A DNA stretch of 64,000 bases from JBGAHD01 sp044226395 (GTDB taxonomy: Bacteria > Pseudomonadota > Gammaproteobacteria > Xanthomonadales > Ahniellaceae), in assembly GCA_044226395.1 (NCBI GenBank), contig JBGAHD010000001.1:124001-188000 (forward strand). Reading direction: 5' to 3'. Shown here in pieces: positions 35,673 to 46,209 of this stretch; position 1 is the stretch's first letter, and the number at the start of each line of letters is the position of its first letter. The translations under genes and the position numbers were made by a program. Below the pieces are notes generated by a model. The model was not told the origin of the DNA, did not search any database, and saw only the letters and a program-made list of their open reading frames with translations.

Positions 35673-36917
35673 ATGTTGCGTTCCCTGCCGTTGTTCATCG
35701 GATTGCGCTACACGCGCGCCAAGCGCCGCAATCATTTCATCTCCTTCATTTCCGGCGTGTCGATGATCGGCATCGCGCTGGGCATTTGCGCCTTGATCAC
35801 CGTGATCTCGGTGATGAATGGCTTCGAGAAGGAACTGCGCGGACGCATCCTGGGCATGGTCGCGCATGCCTCGATCACCGGTGTCGGCGGTGGCTTGTCC
35901 GAGTGGCGCGAGGCGGTGGCGCAGGCGAAAAAAACCCCGCATGTGATCGGCGCCGCGCCCTATGTCGAAAGCGAAGTGATGCTGCAAGGGCCGCGCGTGA
36001 GCGCCGGCGTGTTGCGCGGCGTCTCGCCCGAACTCGAACCCGAAGTGTCCGAGATCTCGCGGCGCATGAAGTCCGGCCGCTGGGAAGATCTCAAGCCCGG
36101 TCAGTTCGACGTGATCCTCGGCACCGAACTCGCCATGTGGTTGGGCGTGGGCGTGGGCGACAAGGTCGTGCTGTACGCGCCGATGTCGCGTGTCACGCCC
36201 GTGGGCGCGGTGCCGGTGACACGGCAGTTCACCGTGATCGGCATCTTCGAGGCCGGCACGCAGGAATTCGATCGCTATCTGGCCGTGACCCACATCGACG
36301 ATGCGGGGCGTCTGTTCCGCATGAATCAGGACGTGACCGGCGTGCGCTTGAAGCTCGACGACATGTTCCGCGCCTTCGACGTGGCGCGCGAACTGCGCGA
36401 CAACCTCGGCGGTTTCTATCGCATCACCGACTGGACGCAGGAGCACGAGAACTTCTTCCGCGCGGTCGCCACCGAAAAGGTCGTGATGTTCGTGATTCTG
36501 TCCCTGATCGTGGCCGTGGCCGCGTTCAATCTGGTGTCGACCTTGATCATGCTGGTTACCGACAAGCAGGCCGACATCGCGATCTTGCGCACCCTGGGCA
36601 TGAAGCCTTCGACGGTGATGGGCATCTTCATGGTGCAGGGCACGCTCGTGGGCGTGGTCGGCATTGTCGCGGGCGTGATTGGCGGCTTGTTGTTGGCGCA
36701 GAACGTCACCGAGATCATGCATGGGCTGGAGAATCTCCTGCATTTCCAGCTGATGCCGCCGGAGATGTACTACATCAGCGAATTGCCGTCCGACGTGCGT
36801 TGGCCCGACGTGGTCAAGATCGTCGGCATCGGCATTCTGTTCTCGGTCATGGCCACCGTCTATCCGGCGTGGCGTGCTTCGCGCACGCAGCCGGCGGAGG
36901 CGCTGCGCTATGAATGA
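35673..36917 (+). CDS. lolC: lipoprotein-releasing ABC transporter permease LolC/LolE
   Basis: A 414-residue inner-membrane permease. The N-terminal motif [20 protein letters not shown] is the LolC/E signature. An N-terminal helix, a large periplasmic domain (about 50-265) and three C-terminal helices (about 270-405) follow the FtsX plan, ending with [18 protein letters not shown]. It extracts lipoproteins bound for the outer membrane and passes them to LolA. Only one lolC/E gene is present here; single-gene versions form homodimers in some bacteria (called LolF), or a lolE lies elsewhere. It overlaps lolD by 8 nt. Confidence 0.94.
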   Translation: MLRSLPLFIGLRYTRAKRRNHFISFISGVSMIGIALGICALITVISVMNGFEKELRGRILGMVAHASITGVGGGLSEWREAVAQAKKTPHVIGAAPYVESEVMLQGPRVSAGVLRGVSPELEPEVSEISRRMKSGRWEDLKPGQFDVILGTELAMWLGVGVGDKVVLYAPMSRVTPVGAVPVTRQFTVIGIFEAGTQEFDRYLAVTHIDDAGRLFRMNQDVTGVRLKLDDMFRAFDVARELRDNLGGFYRITDWTQEHENFFRAVATEKVVMFVILSLIVAVAAFNLVSTLIMLVTDKQADIAILRTLGMKPSTVMGIFMVQGTLVGVVGIVAGVIGGLLLAQNVTEIMHGLENLLHFQLMPPEMYYISELPSDVRWPDVVKIVGIGILFSVMATVYPAWRASRTQPAEALRYE

Positions 36918-37614
36918 GACGATCAAGACCGAAGTACTGTCCTGCCGCGGCGTGGCCAAGATCTACGCCGAGGGGAAGCTGCGCACCGAAGTGCTGACCG
37001 GCATCGATCTGAGCGTGGCGCGCGGCGAGACCGTGGCCATCGTCGGCGCCTCGGGCGCGGGCAAGAGCACGCTGCTGCACATTCTTGGTGGGCTGGATTT
37101 GCCCAGTGGAGGCGAAGTTTTCGTCACCGGGCAGTCGATGTCGCGGCTGTCCGATCGCGCGCGCGGGGAATTGCGCAATCGCGCGCTCGGCTTCGTGTAT
37201 CAGTTTCATCATCTGCTGCCGGAATTCACGGCGATCGAGAACGTCTCGATGCCACTGCGCATCGCCGGCGTCGCCGTGCCCGAGGCCATGGAGCGCGCGC
37301 GCGCCTTGCTCGAACGCGTGGGCCTGGGCGCGCGTCTGGAACACAAGCCGGGCGAGTTGTCCGGCGGCGAGCGGCAACGCGCGGCCGTCGCGCGCGCCTT
37401 GGTGACGCGGCCGGCCTGCGTGCTGGCCGACGAGCCCACGGGCAATCTCGACGCGCGCAATGCTCACCACGTCTACGAGCTGATGCTCGAACTCAATCGC
37501 GAAATCGGCACCAGCCTCGTGCTGGTCACGCACGATCGTTCGCTGGCGGCGCGCATGGATCGCGTGCTCGAACTCGGCCCGACTGGGCTCGCGGTGATTC
37601 CGCGCGAGGGCTAG
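36910..37614 (+). CDS. lolD: lipoprotein-releasing system ATPase
   Basis: A 234-residue ABC ATPase powering LolC/E. Walker [11 protein letters not shown]-loop [18 protein letters not shown] (the LolD-type text after the Q-loop), signature [14 protein letters not shown], Walker B VLADEP and D-loop GNLDARNA are all canonical. The start MNETIK is inside the end of lolC. The next gene, comEC, begins 24 nt after the stop. Confidence 0.95.
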   Translation: MNETIKTEVLSCRGVAKIYAEGKLRTEVLTGIDLSVARGETVAIVGASGAGKSTLLHILGGLDLPSGGEVFVTGQSMSRLSDRARGELRNRALGFVYQFHHLLPEFTAIENVSMPLRIAGVAVPEAMERARALLERVGLGARLEHKPGELSGGERQRAAVARALVTRPACVLADEPTGNLDARNAHHVYELMLELNREIGTSLVLVTHDRSLAARMDRVLELGPTGLAVIPREG

Positions 37615-37638
37615 CTTCATTCACGGCAAGGATGCCGC

Positions 37639-39912
37639 ATGTTCAAACTCGATGTGGATGTGCCCGCGGCGCTGGCCGTCGCGGTCGGGGCCGCGTGCGT
37701 GCAATGGCTGCCGCACTTGCCGCCGCGTGCGACGTTGATCGCGGGGTGCGCGGTCGCGGCGGTCGGTGTGTTTCTGCCGTGGCGTGTGGTTCGCTGGCTG
37801 GCGTGGGCTTGCTTGGGCTTGTCCTGGTTCGGCTGGCGCGCGGACGTAGCGCTCGCGCGGCGATTGCCAGTGGCCATGGAAACGCGCGCATGGACCGTTC
37901 GCGCCACCGTGCGCGAGCTGCCCGAACGCTTCGCCGAAGGCTGGCGCTTCGTCGGCGATGTCGAGGTGCTCGATGACGAGGATCAGCGCACCTGGCGTGG
38001 CCGCATGGCGATCTATCGCGACGATCGCGTGGTGCTGATGCCTGGCAGCGTGCTCACGGGCACCGCGCGATTGCGCGCGCCGCGCGGTCTTCGCAACGAC
38101 GGCGCGTTCGACTTCGAGCGTTATGCCTTGGCGCGGGGCATCGAGCTCACGGGCTATTTCCAAAGCCTCGATCGCGTCGAGCTTCCCAAGCGAACGAGCA
38201 TCGACGCGTGGCGTCAACGCTGGTCGCTCGCCATCGCGCGTAACGCCGATGATCCGCGCGCCGCGGGTTTGCTGCGCGCGCTCGCGGTCGGCGATCAAGC
38301 CGCGATCGCCGACGTCGACTGGCAAGTGCTGCGCGATACCGGCACGGCGCATCTGGTCGCGATTTCGGGCTTCCACATTGGCTTGTTCGCGGTGTTCGGC
38401 GTGTGGTGCGTGCGCGGGGCCTTTCGAGTGTGGCCGCGCATGGCGCGTCGATTCACGCGGCCGCAGGTCGAGCGCTGGGTCGCGATGATCTGCGCCGTGG
38501 GTTATGGCTTGCTCGCGGGACCATCTTTGCCGGTGTGGCGAACCGTCGGGGCCTTGTGCTTGGTCGCGACGATTGGACTCGCGCGACGTCACACGCGACC
38601 CGGTCTCGTGCTGGCCTGGTGCGTGGTCGCGAGCGTGTTGATCGATCCGTTGTCGACGATGACCGCGGGCTTCTGGTTGTCCTTCGGTGGCGTGGCGTGG
38701 TTGTTGATGAGCCTGCGTCGCGGCGAGCACTCGGCATGGCGCGAGTTCTTGCGCGCGCAAGGTGCGGTGTCACTCGGGTTGTTGCCCCTCGGCGTGGTGT
38801 TCTTTGGTCAGGTGTCGTGGATCGGGCCGCTGGCCAATCTCGTGCTGGTGCCGTGGACGAGCTTCGTGGTGCTGCCCGCGTTGATCGTCGCGAGCGCGGT
38901 GACCGCGTGCACGGATTGGTCGTGGCCGATGCGGGTGGCGCTGCGGCTGGCCGACCTCTTCTGGTGGCTGGCCGATCGCTTCGCCGCCGTGCCCGGCGCG
39001 AGTTGGACGCCGCCCGCGCCGAATGGCGCGTGCCTTGTGCTCGCCTTGCTGGGGGCCGCGTGTTGCTTGCTGCCGCGCGCGGTGCGCGGGCGAGGGTGGG
39101 GCGCGGTGTTGTTTCTGCCCTTGCTGTGGCCGCGATTGCCCGGGCCTGAGCACGGTGGCTTTCGCGTGGAGATGCTCGACGTCGGCCAAGGTCTGGCCTT
39201 GATCGTGCGCACGTCTGCGCATGCGCTGGTGTTCGACGCGGGGCCGGCGCCCGAGGGGCGGCTCGATCTCGGCGAGGCCATCGTGTTGCCCGTGCTCGCG
39301 GCCGAGGGCGTGCAGACGCTCGACCGCATCGTGATCAGTCATCCCGACAACGATCATGCCGGCGGCCTCGACGCCGTTCGCGCGCGTTTGCCCGCGCCCG
39401 TGTGGGGCGGGCCGGGCGTGCGCGCGGCGCAGGTCGTGTGCCGCGCGGGTCTGCGCTGGACTTGGGACGGCGTGCAATTCGAAATCCTGCATCCGGACGC
39501 CGGCTTTCCCGCGCTCGACAACGACAGCTCCTGCGTCCTGCGCATCGACAACGGCCATGCCGCTGCGCTGCTGCCGGCCGACATCTCGACCCTGATCGAG
39601 GACCGCCTCATCGCGCGCTCGGCGTCCGCGCTGCGCGCGGATCTGCTGATCGTGCCGCATCACGGCAGCCGCGGCAGTTCCGGCCAGGCCTTCGTCGATG
39701 CGGTCCGGCCGCGATTCGCGGCGGTGTCGGCCGGCTATCGCAGCCGCTTTGGTCACCCGGCTCCGGTCGTGGTGGCGCGCTATCGGGCCGCGGGCGCGAC
39801 GGTGATCGATACGGCCAGCGCCGGGCAGGTGATCTTCGAGGTCGATGGCGCCGGGCAGTGGCGAGTCACGCGCGAGCGCCAGGACCGGCCCCGGTTCTGG
39901 CAGGCACGATGA
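37639..39912 (+). CDS. comEC: DNA uptake channel protein ComEC/Rec2
   Basis: A 757-residue inner-membrane protein for transport of single-stranded DNA during natural transformation. The N-terminal region has several helices and a DUF4131-like domain. The central competence domain has LRALAVGDQAAIADVDW and GTAHLVAISGFHIGLFA followed by many helices, and the C-terminal metallo-beta-lactamase domain carries ISHPDNDHAGGLDAV and VPHHGSRGSSG. The last may degrade the non-transported strand. Length is normal. It sits between lolD and exbB, a frequent order in xanthomonads. Confidence 0.95.
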   Translation: MFKLDVDVPAALAVAVGAACVQWLPHLPPRATLIAGCAVAAVGVFLPWRVVRWLAWACLGLSWFGWRADVALARRLPVAMETRAWTVRATVRELPERFAEGWRFVGDVEVLDDEDQRTWRGRMAIYRDDRVVLMPGSVLTGTARLRAPRGLRNDGAFDFERYALARGIELTGYFQSLDRVELPKRTSIDAWRQRWSLAIARNADDPRAAGLLRALAVGDQAAIADVDWQVLRDTGTAHLVAISGFHIGLFAVFGVWCVRGAFRVWPRMARRFTRPQVERWVAMICAVGYGLLAGPSLPVWRTVGALCLVATIGLARRHTRPGLVLAWCVVASVLIDPLSTMTAGFWLSFGGVAWLLMSLRRGEHSAWREFLRAQGAVSLGLLPLGVVFFGQVSWIGPLANLVLVPWTSFVVLPALIVASAVTACTDWSWPMRVALRLADLFWWLADRFAAVPGASWTPPAPNGACLVLALLGAACCLLPRAVRGRGWGAVLFLPLLWPRLPGPEHGGFRVEMLDVGQGLALIVRTSAHALVFDAGPAPEGRLDLGEAIVLPVLAAEGVQTLDRIVISHPDNDHAGGLDAVRARLPAPVWGGPGVRAAQVVCRAGLRWTWDGVQFEILHPDAGFPALDNDSSCVLRIDNGHAAALLPADISTLIEDRLIARSASALRADLLIVPHHGSRGSSGQAFVDAVRPRFAAVSAGYRSRFGHPAPVVVARYRAAGATVIDTASAGQVIFEVDGAGQWRVTRERQDRPRFWQAR

Positions 39913-39982
39913 CGCGGTTCGCACGACCGGCGCCGGGCTTCGCGCTATGATTCCGGCGCTTGCAATCGAGGAGGCTTGGCGC

Positions 39983-40627
39983 GTGCTGGAACTTTTGATG
40001 GGCGGTGGCCCCGGGATGTACCCCATCGTGATCTGCTCGATCCTGGTCATGGCCATCATCGTCGAGCGCTTCTGGAGTTTGCGCCGATCGGTCGTGGCGC
40101 CGCCGCAGCTCGGCGCGGAAGTGCGGTCCTGGGCCGCGGGTCGCGCCATCGACGCCAATCACCTCAACGAGCTGGAAAAGAACTCGCCCCTGGGCGAGCT
40201 GCTGGCCAACGCGCTGCGCGTGCGCCATCTCGGCCGCGACGCCGTGCGCGAACGCGTCGAGGACGTCGGCCGGCACATCATGCATGACCTGCATCGATTC
40301 CTGAATTTCCTGGGCACTCTGGCCCTGATCTCGCCCTTGCTGGGCCTGCTCGGCACCGTCATCGGCCTGATCCGACTGTTCCTGTCGATCATGGGTCATG
40401 GCGTGGGCGATCCGCAGTACATGGCCGGTGGCATCGGCGAGGCCCTGATCTGCACGGCCAGCGGCATCGCCGTGGCGGTGCCGGCGTACATCTTCCATCG
40501 CTACTTCCGCGGCAAGGTCACCGATCTCGGCGTGACGCTGGAACGCGAAGTGCTGGGCCTGATGGACACGCTCGACGGCGGTCCCGCCGCCGCCGCGATC
40601 GCCGCGCGCGTGAAGGCGACCCGATGA
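39983..40627 (+). CDS. exbB: ExbB/TolQ/MotA-family proton channel subunit
   Basis: A 214-residue membrane protein with three helices (about 10-28, 107-130 and 150-170). The family core FLNFLGTLALISPLLGLLGT and GIGEALICTASGIAVAVPAY is clear. I choose the GTG at 39983 because GGAGG stands 9 nt before it; an in-frame ATG at 39947 would add 12 residues and has no ribosome site. With ExbD it should form a proton-driven motor. No tonB or tolA is linked, so the partner is unknown; the comEC-exbBD-msbA arrangement suggests an envelope role. Confidence 0.9.
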   Translation: MLELLMGGGPGMYPIVICSILVMAIIVERFWSLRRSVVAPPQLGAEVRSWAAGRAIDANHLNELEKNSPLGELLANALRVRHLGRDAVRERVEDVGRHIMHDLHRFLNFLGTLALISPLLGLLGTVIGLIRLFLSIMGHGVGDPQYMAGGIGEALICTASGIAVAVPAYIFHRYFRGKVTDLGVTLEREVLGLMDTLDGGPAAAAIAARVKATR

Positions 40628-41049
40628 AGCTGTCCTCGCGCGTGCCCGAGGACGACATCGAGATCAACGTCATCCCGTTGATCGACGTGATGCTGACGCT
40701 GTTGATGTTCTTCGTGCTCACCACCACGTTCGAGCACCAGACCAAGCTTCGCATCACCTTGCCGCAAGCCTCGGTCAAGCCGACGCCGGCCACGCAGAGC
40801 GATCTGGTGATCCTGGTCGATCGCGAGGGGCGTTATTTCGTCGGCGCGAACGAAGTGCTCAACCCCGGCCTGCAGACCTTGAAGGAAGCGATCGAGAAGG
40901 TCGCCGGCGACGACGTCGAACGTCGCGTCACGCTGCGCGCCGATGGCCGCACGCCGCATCAGGCCGTGGTCACGGCCATGGACGCGTTGGGCCAGCTCGG
41001 TTTCACCAATCTTTCCATAGCCACGGTGCCCAACGAGGGCGCGAAGTAA
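40624..41049 (+). CDS. exbD: ExbD/TolR-family proton channel subunit
   Basis: A 141-residue protein with one N-terminal membrane helix (about residues 16-36). It carries the essential aspartate in INVIPLIDVMLTLLMFFVLT, then a periplasmic domain with DGRTPHQAVVTAMDALGQLG, a typical ExbD/TolR C-terminus. It overlaps exbB by 4 nt (ATGA). The aspartate is the proton-binding residue of the ExbBD motor. msbA follows after 9 nt. Confidence 0.93.
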   Translation: MKLSSRVPEDDIEINVIPLIDVMLTLLMFFVLTTTFEHQTKLRITLPQASVKPTPATQSDLVILVDREGRYFVGANEVLNPGLQTLKEAIEKVAGDDVERRVTLRADGRTPHQAVVTAMDALGQLGFTNLSIATVPNEGAK

Positions 41050-41058
41050 GTCAACGCG

Positions 41059-42819
41059 GTGAATGCTCAGCCCACGCCCAGCGCGGCGGCGATCTACAAG
41101 CGCCTGCTCGGATACCTGCGCCCGTATTGGCGTCTGGCCGTGCTGGCCGCGCTCGGCATGTTGGTCGAGGCCGGCGCCGCCGGCGCGTTCACGGCGCTGA
41201 TGGAGCCCGTGGTCGACGAAACCTTCGTCGCCAAGAACCGCGAGGCCGTGACCTGGCTGCCCCTGGTCATCATCGGCCTGTTCGTGATGCGGGGCCTGGC
41301 GACCTTCGTCACCGACTACGGCATGGCGCGCATCGGCCGCGGCGTGGTGCAGACCTTGCGTCACGAAGTGCTGGCCAAGTATCTGCGCATGCCGACGTCG
41401 TTCTTCGATGGCGAGCCGACAGCGACGTCGGTCTCGCGCCTGACCTACAACACCGAGCAAGTCGCGCAGGCCGCCTCCGATGCGATCAAGGTATCGATCA
41501 CCGACGTGCTGACCTTGATCGCGCTGCTCGCCGTGATGCTGATGCAAAGCGTCAAGGTGACCGCGGCCATGCTCGTGGTCACGCCCTTGATCGCCGTGAT
41601 CGTCACCATCGTGGGGCGCCGCTATCGCCGCATCAATCGCTCGATTCAATCGTCGGTGGGCGAGATGTCGCACGTGGCCACTCAGGCCATCGGCGGTCAG
41701 CAAGTGGTGAAGGTCTATGGCGCCGAGGCGCGCGAGCTCGCGCGGTTCGACAAGCTGGCCGAGCGCGGTCGGCAATTGCAGGTCAAGGTCGAGGCGACCA
41801 AGGCCATCAGCTCCGCGACCGTGCAATTGCTCGGCGCGATTGCCTTGGCCGTGATTCTGTTCGTGGCCGGGCACGAGGCCATGGCCGATCGCCTGCGCCC
41901 CGGCCAGTTCGTGTCGCTGATGACCGCGATGATGGCCATGCTGCCCTCGCTCAAGCGCATCACCAATGTCCAGGGCATGCTGCAAAAGGGCGTGGCCGCG
42001 GCCAGCAGTTTGTTCGACGTGCTCGACGCGCCGACCGAGACCGACACCGGCAAGCGCGCGGTCGAGCGCGCCACCGGCAAGCTCGAGTTCCGCAACGTCA
42101 AGGTGCGTTACGCGCCGGACAATCCGCTCGCGCTCGATGGCGTGAACTTCACCGCGAGTCCCGGCACGGTGACGGCCATCGTCGGCCGCTCGGGCAGCGG
42201 CAAGTCGACCCTGGTGCGCTTGATTCCGCGGTTCTACGAACCGAGCGAAGGCGCGGTGCTGCTCGACGGCGTGCCGCTGACCGAGCTCAAGCTCGCCGAT
42301 CTGCGTCGACAGATCGCGCTCGTCAGTCAGGACATCGTGCTGTTCGACGACACCATCGCCGCCAACATCGCCTTCGGCGCCATGGCCGGTACCTCGGGCG
42401 ACGCGATTCGTCGCGCGGCCCAGATGGCCAACGCGCTGGAGTTCATCGTGCGCCTGCCCGATGGCTTCGCCACGCGGGTCGGCGATGGCGGCACGTTGCT
42501 GTCGGGCGGGCAGCGCCAGCGCATCGCGATCGCGCGCGCGATTTTGAAGAACGCGCCGATCCTGATCCTCGACGAGGCCACGTCCTCGCTCGACACCGAA
42601 TCCGAGCATCTGATCCAGGACGCGCTCGCACGCATCATGCGCGACCGCACGACCTTGGTCATCGCCCATCGCTTGTCGACCATCGAGCATGCCGATCAAG
42701 TGGTCGTGCTCGACGGCGGTCGTCTGGTCGAGCGCGGCACGCACGCCGAACTGCTGGCCCAAGGCGGCCGCTACGCGCAACTGCACAGCCTGCAATTCCG
42801 CGATCCCGGAGCGGGCTGA
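41059..42819 (+). CDS. msbA: lipid A export ATP-binding/permease protein
   Basis: A 586-residue half-transporter that flips core-lipid A across the inner membrane. The N-terminal half has six helices of the ABC exporter type (with FFDGEPTATSVSRLTYNTEQV before the third pair). The C-terminal half is the ATPase with Walker A GRSGSGKST, signature LSGGQRQRIAIARA, Walker B ILILDEATSSLD and switch VIAHRLST. The start codon is GTG. lpxK begins 1 nt after the stop, so the export and synthesis steps are coupled. Confidence 0.95.
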   Translation: MNAQPTPSAAAIYKRLLGYLRPYWRLAVLAALGMLVEAGAAGAFTALMEPVVDETFVAKNREAVTWLPLVIIGLFVMRGLATFVTDYGMARIGRGVVQTLRHEVLAKYLRMPTSFFDGEPTATSVSRLTYNTEQVAQAASDAIKVSITDVLTLIALLAVMLMQSVKVTAAMLVVTPLIAVIVTIVGRRYRRINRSIQSSVGEMSHVATQAIGGQQVVKVYGAEARELARFDKLAERGRQLQVKVEATKAISSATVQLLGAIALAVILFVAGHEAMADRLRPGQFVSLMTAMMAMLPSLKRITNVQGMLQKGVAAASSLFDVLDAPTETDTGKRAVERATGKLEFRNVKVRYAPDNPLALDGVNFTASPGTVTAIVGRSGSGKSTLVRLIPRFYEPSEGAVLLDGVPLTELKLADLRRQIALVSQDIVLFDDTIAANIAFGAMAGTSGDAIRRAAQMANALEFIVRLPDGFATRVGDGGTLLSGGQRQRIAIARAILKNAPILILDEATSSLDTESEHLIQDALARIMRDRTTLVIAHRLSTIEHADQVVVLDGGRLVERGTHAELLAQGGRYAQLHSLQFRDPGAG

Positions 42820-42820
42820 C

Positions 42821-43822
42821 ATGAGCGCGCTGGCCGAGCGCCTGCAACGCATTTGGTACGACCAGGCGCCGGTGCCGTGGTGGCTCGATGCGTTGGAGAG
42901 CGTCTATCGCGGCGTCCTCGCCGTGCGTCGCGCGCTGTATCGCACGGGTTGGAAGCGCAGCACGCGCGTCGATGTGCCCGTGGTCGTGATCGGCAATATC
43001 ACCGTCGGCGGCACCGGCAAGACGCCGCTGGTGCAATGGCTGACCGAGGAACTGACGCAACGCGGCTGGAAACCCGGCATCGTCATGCGCGGCTATGGCG
43101 CGCGCGTGCGCGGCGCGCGGCGAGTCGAAGGCACGGACCTGGCCAGCGCCGTCGGCGACGAAGCCGTGCTGCTGGCGCATTGCCATGCGCGCGCGGTCGC
43201 GGTGGCGCGTCGTCGCGCCGATGCCGCGCGGTTGCTGATCGACGAAGTGGGCTGCGACGTCATCATCGCCGACGATGGTCTGCAACACTGGTCCTTGGCG
43301 CGCGATCTCGAGATCGCCGTGATCGATGGCCGTCGTCGTCTGGGCAATGGGCGCCTGCTGCCCGCCGGGCCGCTGCGCGAGCCGGCCGAGCGTCTGCAAC
43401 GCGTCGACTACATCGTCTGCAATGGCGAACCCCGCGAAGGCGAGATCGGCATGCGCGTCGGGGCGCGCCACGTGATGCCCTTGCGCGAACCCAGCCGCAT
43501 ATTGCCGCTGGAGACCTTTCGCGGTCAGCGCGCGCACGCGGTCGCTGGCATCGGCAATCCGCAGCGCTTTTTCGATACCTTGCGCGCCGCTGGCATCGAC
43601 GCGATCGAGCATCCGCTGCCCGATCACTACGCCTATCGCGGCGACGAACTCGAATTCGGCGACGAACTGCCCGTGCTGATCACCGAGAAGGACGCGGTCA
43701 AATGCGCCGCCTTCGCGCACGAGCGCGTGTTCGTGGCGCCGGCCGAAGCGCATCTGCCGGCCGGTTTCGCCGATCGCATTCACGCCAGCCTGCATGCCTT
43801 GCGCGCGCGGGGTGGGGCGTGA
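42821..43822 (+). CDS. lpxK: tetraacyldisaccharide 4'-kinase
   Basis: A 333-residue kinase that phosphorylates the lipid A disaccharide at the 4' position, the sixth step of lipid A synthesis. It has an N-terminal amphipathic membrane-associating helix, P-loop [14 protein letters not shown] and the catalytic region [19 protein letters not shown], where the DDG-Q-H text is the LpxK hallmark. [10 protein letters not shown] marks the C-terminal lobe. The start is the ATG one base after the msbA stop; the longer upstream frame lies inside msbA. Confidence 0.95.
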   Translation: MSALAERLQRIWYDQAPVPWWLDALESVYRGVLAVRRALYRTGWKRSTRVDVPVVVIGNITVGGTGKTPLVQWLTEELTQRGWKPGIVMRGYGARVRGARRVEGTDLASAVGDEAVLLAHCHARAVAVARRRADAARLLIDEVGCDVIIADDGLQHWSLARDLEIAVIDGRRRLGNGRLLPAGPLREPAERLQRVDYIVCNGEPREGEIGMRVGARHVMPLREPSRILPLETFRGQRAHAVAGIGNPQRFFDTLRAAGIDAIEHPLPDHYAYRGDELEFGDELPVLITEKDAVKCAAFAHERVFVAPAEAHLPAGFADRIHASLHALRARGGA

Positions 43823-43883
43823 GTCGCGCGCGATCGTTCTCGCGGGATGGCGCGCCAGCACGCCGCGCTTTGGGAGCATTCGC

Positions 43884-44648
43884 ATGACCTTCGTCGTCGC
43901 CATCCCCGCGCGTCTGGGCTCGACGCGCCTGCCGCGCAAACCCTTGCGCGTGATCGCTGGCAAGCCGCTGATCGGGCACGTGGTCGAACGCGCGCGCGAG
44001 GCCGGCGCGGCCGAAGTCGTAGTCGCCACCGACGCGCGCGAGATCGCCGACGCCGTCGATGGTCTGGGCATCGCCGTGTGCATGACGCGCGCCGATCATC
44101 CGTCCGGCACGGATCGCTTGGCCGAGGTCGCGCGTCAGCGCGGCTGGGCCGATGAACTGGCCGTGGTCAATCTTCAAGGCGATGAACCGCTGGCTCCGCC
44201 CAGCGGCATCCGCGCCGTGGCCGCGACCCTGGCCGCCCATCCCGACTGCCCCATGGCCACGCTCGCCACCGCCATCGACTCGGCCGAGCAGCTGTTCGAC
44301 CCCAACGTGGTCAAGGTCGTGCGCGACGCGCGCGGCGTGGCGCTGTATTTCTCGCGCGCGCCCATGCCCTGGGCGCGCGATGCCTTCGCCCAGTCGCGGC
44401 AGCAATTGCCCGAAGGCCTGCCGTTCCTGCGCCACATCGGCATCTATGGCTATCGCGCGGGTTTTCTGCGCGCCTTCACCGACTTGCCGCAAGGCACGCT
44501 CGAACGCGCCGAATCGCTGGAGCAACTGCGCGTGCTCGAGGCCGGTCACCGCATCGCCGTGTCGATCGCGCCCGAGCCGTTTCCGCCCGGGGTCGACACC
44601 GAGGCCGATGCCCTGCGCGTGGAGCAGTGGTTCCAGGCCCGGCGGTAG
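43884..44648 (+). CDS. kdsB: 3-deoxy-manno-octulosonate cytidylyltransferase
   Basis: A 254-residue enzyme that activates Kdo as CMP-Kdo for the LPS inner core. The nucleotide-binding start [20 protein letters not shown] is diagnostic, and [13 protein letters not shown] and [12 protein letters not shown] are further KdsB motifs. GGGAG precedes the ATG by 6 nt. In many relatives a small ycaR gene lies between lpxK and kdsB; the 61 bp here have no room for it. It closes the msbA-lpxK-kdsB lipid A/Kdo group. Confidence 0.96.
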   Translation: MTFVVAIPARLGSTRLPRKPLRVIAGKPLIGHVVERAREAGAAEVVVATDAREIADAVDGLGIAVCMTRADHPSGTDRLAEVARQRGWADELAVVNLQGDEPLAPPSGIRAVAATLAAHPDCPMATLATAIDSAEQLFDPNVVKVVRDARGVALYFSRAPMPWARDAFAQSRQQLPEGLPFLRHIGIYGYRAGFLRAFTDLPQGTLERAESLEQLRVLEAGHRIAVSIAPEPFPPGVDTEADALRVEQWFQARR

Positions 44649-44772
44649 CGCGTGGCCGTCGAGGAATCCTCCCTTAGCGCTTGAATTCGATGCTAAAGTC
44701 CTGCGCGCAGAGTCCACGCGCGGGCCTTGTCCACCGCGCGCGCCGACCGATTCGATCACCGTGGGGAACCTG

Positions 44773-46203
44773 ATGTCCGCTCGCCAACCGGCTCCCGAAC
44801 TGCCCGCCGATCTGGAGTGGGTCAACGCGCGCGACGTGCCGCGACTGGGCCGCATGCGCCGCCGCGTGGTGCTGCTGAACTTCTTCACGTACTCGAATGC
44901 CAATTCGCTGGGCGCGCTGGCCGACATTCGTTATCTCGAGAACAAGTATCACGATGGCCTGAGCGTGCTCTCGCTGCATTGCCCGAAGTTCGCGCAGGAG
45001 CGCGTGTCGGCCAATGTGCTCAAGGCGGTCAATCGCAACTACATTCGTCACCCGGTCGCCAACGATCTGGATTTTCGCGCGTGGCAGTTGTTCGACGTGC
45101 GCGGCTGGCCGACCACGATCCTGCTCGATACCGAAGGCAATATCGCCGCGAGTCTGCCGGGCGAAGGGCGTCGCGCCGAACTCGACGCGATGATCGGTCA
45201 GATCCTCGAAGACGCCGCGCAACGCGACCTGCGCGAATACGAAGCCAGCGTGCCCGTGACGCGCGCCGAGCCCAAGCTGCCGCTGCGTTTTCCCGGCCGC
45301 GTGCTCGCCACCGAGAACATGCTTTACGTCGCCGACGCGGGCCACAACCGCATTCTGGAATGCACGCACGAAGGACGCATCCTACGTCAGTTCGGTTCGG
45401 GCAATCCGGGCTTTTGGGATGGGCGCGGGCAGGACGCGGGGTTTTCCTCGCCGGCCGGCATGACCATCATCAAGGACGCGCTCTACGTCGCCGACACGGG
45501 CAATCACGCGATCCGACGCATTCGCTTGCTCAGCGCCGAAGTGGAAACCGTCGCTGGCACCGGCCAACCGGGCGCGGTGATTGCGCGCGATCACGCCGAT
45601 CCGCGCACCGTGCCGTTGAATTCGCCGGTCGATGTCTCGGGCAGCGCCGAGCGCTTGTTCATCGCCAACGCCGCCAACAATCAGGTGTGGGTGCTCGATC
45701 TCGGGCGCAATCGCATCGGCGTGTTCGTCGGCAGCGGCCAGCATGGCTTTGCCGATGGCACGGGCGAAGGCGCGCAACTGGCCAAGCCCATGGGCCTGGC
45801 CACGCAGGCGCAGATGCTCTACATCGCCGATGCCGATTCCTCGTCGATCCGCGCGGTGCGTTTCATCGACAACAACGTCAAGACCCTGATCGGCGCGGGC
45901 CTGTATGAGTTCGGCGATGCCGACGGCTTGCCCGACAAGGCGCGCCTGCAACACCCGACCGGCGTGGCGCTCGACCCGGGCGGCTCGATCTTGTGGGTGG
46001 CCGATACCTACAACAACAAGATCAAGGCGCTGTCGCTGCGTGGCGGTGGCGCGCGCACCTTGGCGCTGCCGTATCGCTTCCATGAGCCCATGGGCATCAG
46101 CGTCGCGGCGAAGTCGTTGTGGATCGCCAATACCAACGCGCACGAAATCGTGCGCATCGATACCGGCAGCGGCCAGATCAAGCGTCTGCCCGTTGGTGAG
46201 TAA
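44773..46203 (+). CDS. thioredoxin-fold plus NHL-repeat protein with no active-site cysteines
   Basis: A 476-residue cytoplasmic protein (no signal peptide). Residues about 1-150 follow the thioredoxin-like fold of NHLRC2-type proteins (VVLLNFFTYSNANSLGALADIRYLENKY, then GWPTTILLDTEGNI with the cis-Pro), but the CXXC position reads YSNANS, so no dithiol is present. Residues about 170-470 form a beta-propeller of about six NHL repeats (LYVADAGHNRI, LYVADTGNHAIRRIRL, LWVADTYNNKIKAL). The ATG is preceded by GGGGA; the frame extends left only through kdsB out of phase. Role unknown: a protein-binding scaffold is more likely than a redox enzyme. uvrC starts 7 nt downstream. Confidence 0.82.
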   Translation: MSARQPAPELPADLEWVNARDVPRLGRMRRRVVLLNFFTYSNANSLGALADIRYLENKYHDGLSVLSLHCPKFAQERVSANVLKAVNRNYIRHPVANDLDFRAWQLFDVRGWPTTILLDTEGNIAASLPGEGRRAELDAMIGQILEDAAQRDLREYEASVPVTRAEPKLPLRFPGRVLATENMLYVADAGHNRILECTHEGRILRQFGSGNPGFWDGRGQDAGFSSPAGMTIIKDALYVADTGNHAIRRIRLLSAEVETVAGTGQPGAVIARDHADPRTVPLNSPVDVSGSAERLFIANAANNQVWVLDLGRNRIGVFVGSGQHGFADGTGEGAQLAKPMGLATQAQMLYIADADSSSIRAVRFIDNNVKTLIGAGLYEFGDADGLPDKARLQHPTGVALDPGGSILWVADTYNNKIKALSLRGGGARTLALPYRFHEPMGISVAAKSLWIANTNAHEIVRIDTGSGQIKRLPVGE

Positions 46204-46209
46204 ACCCGC

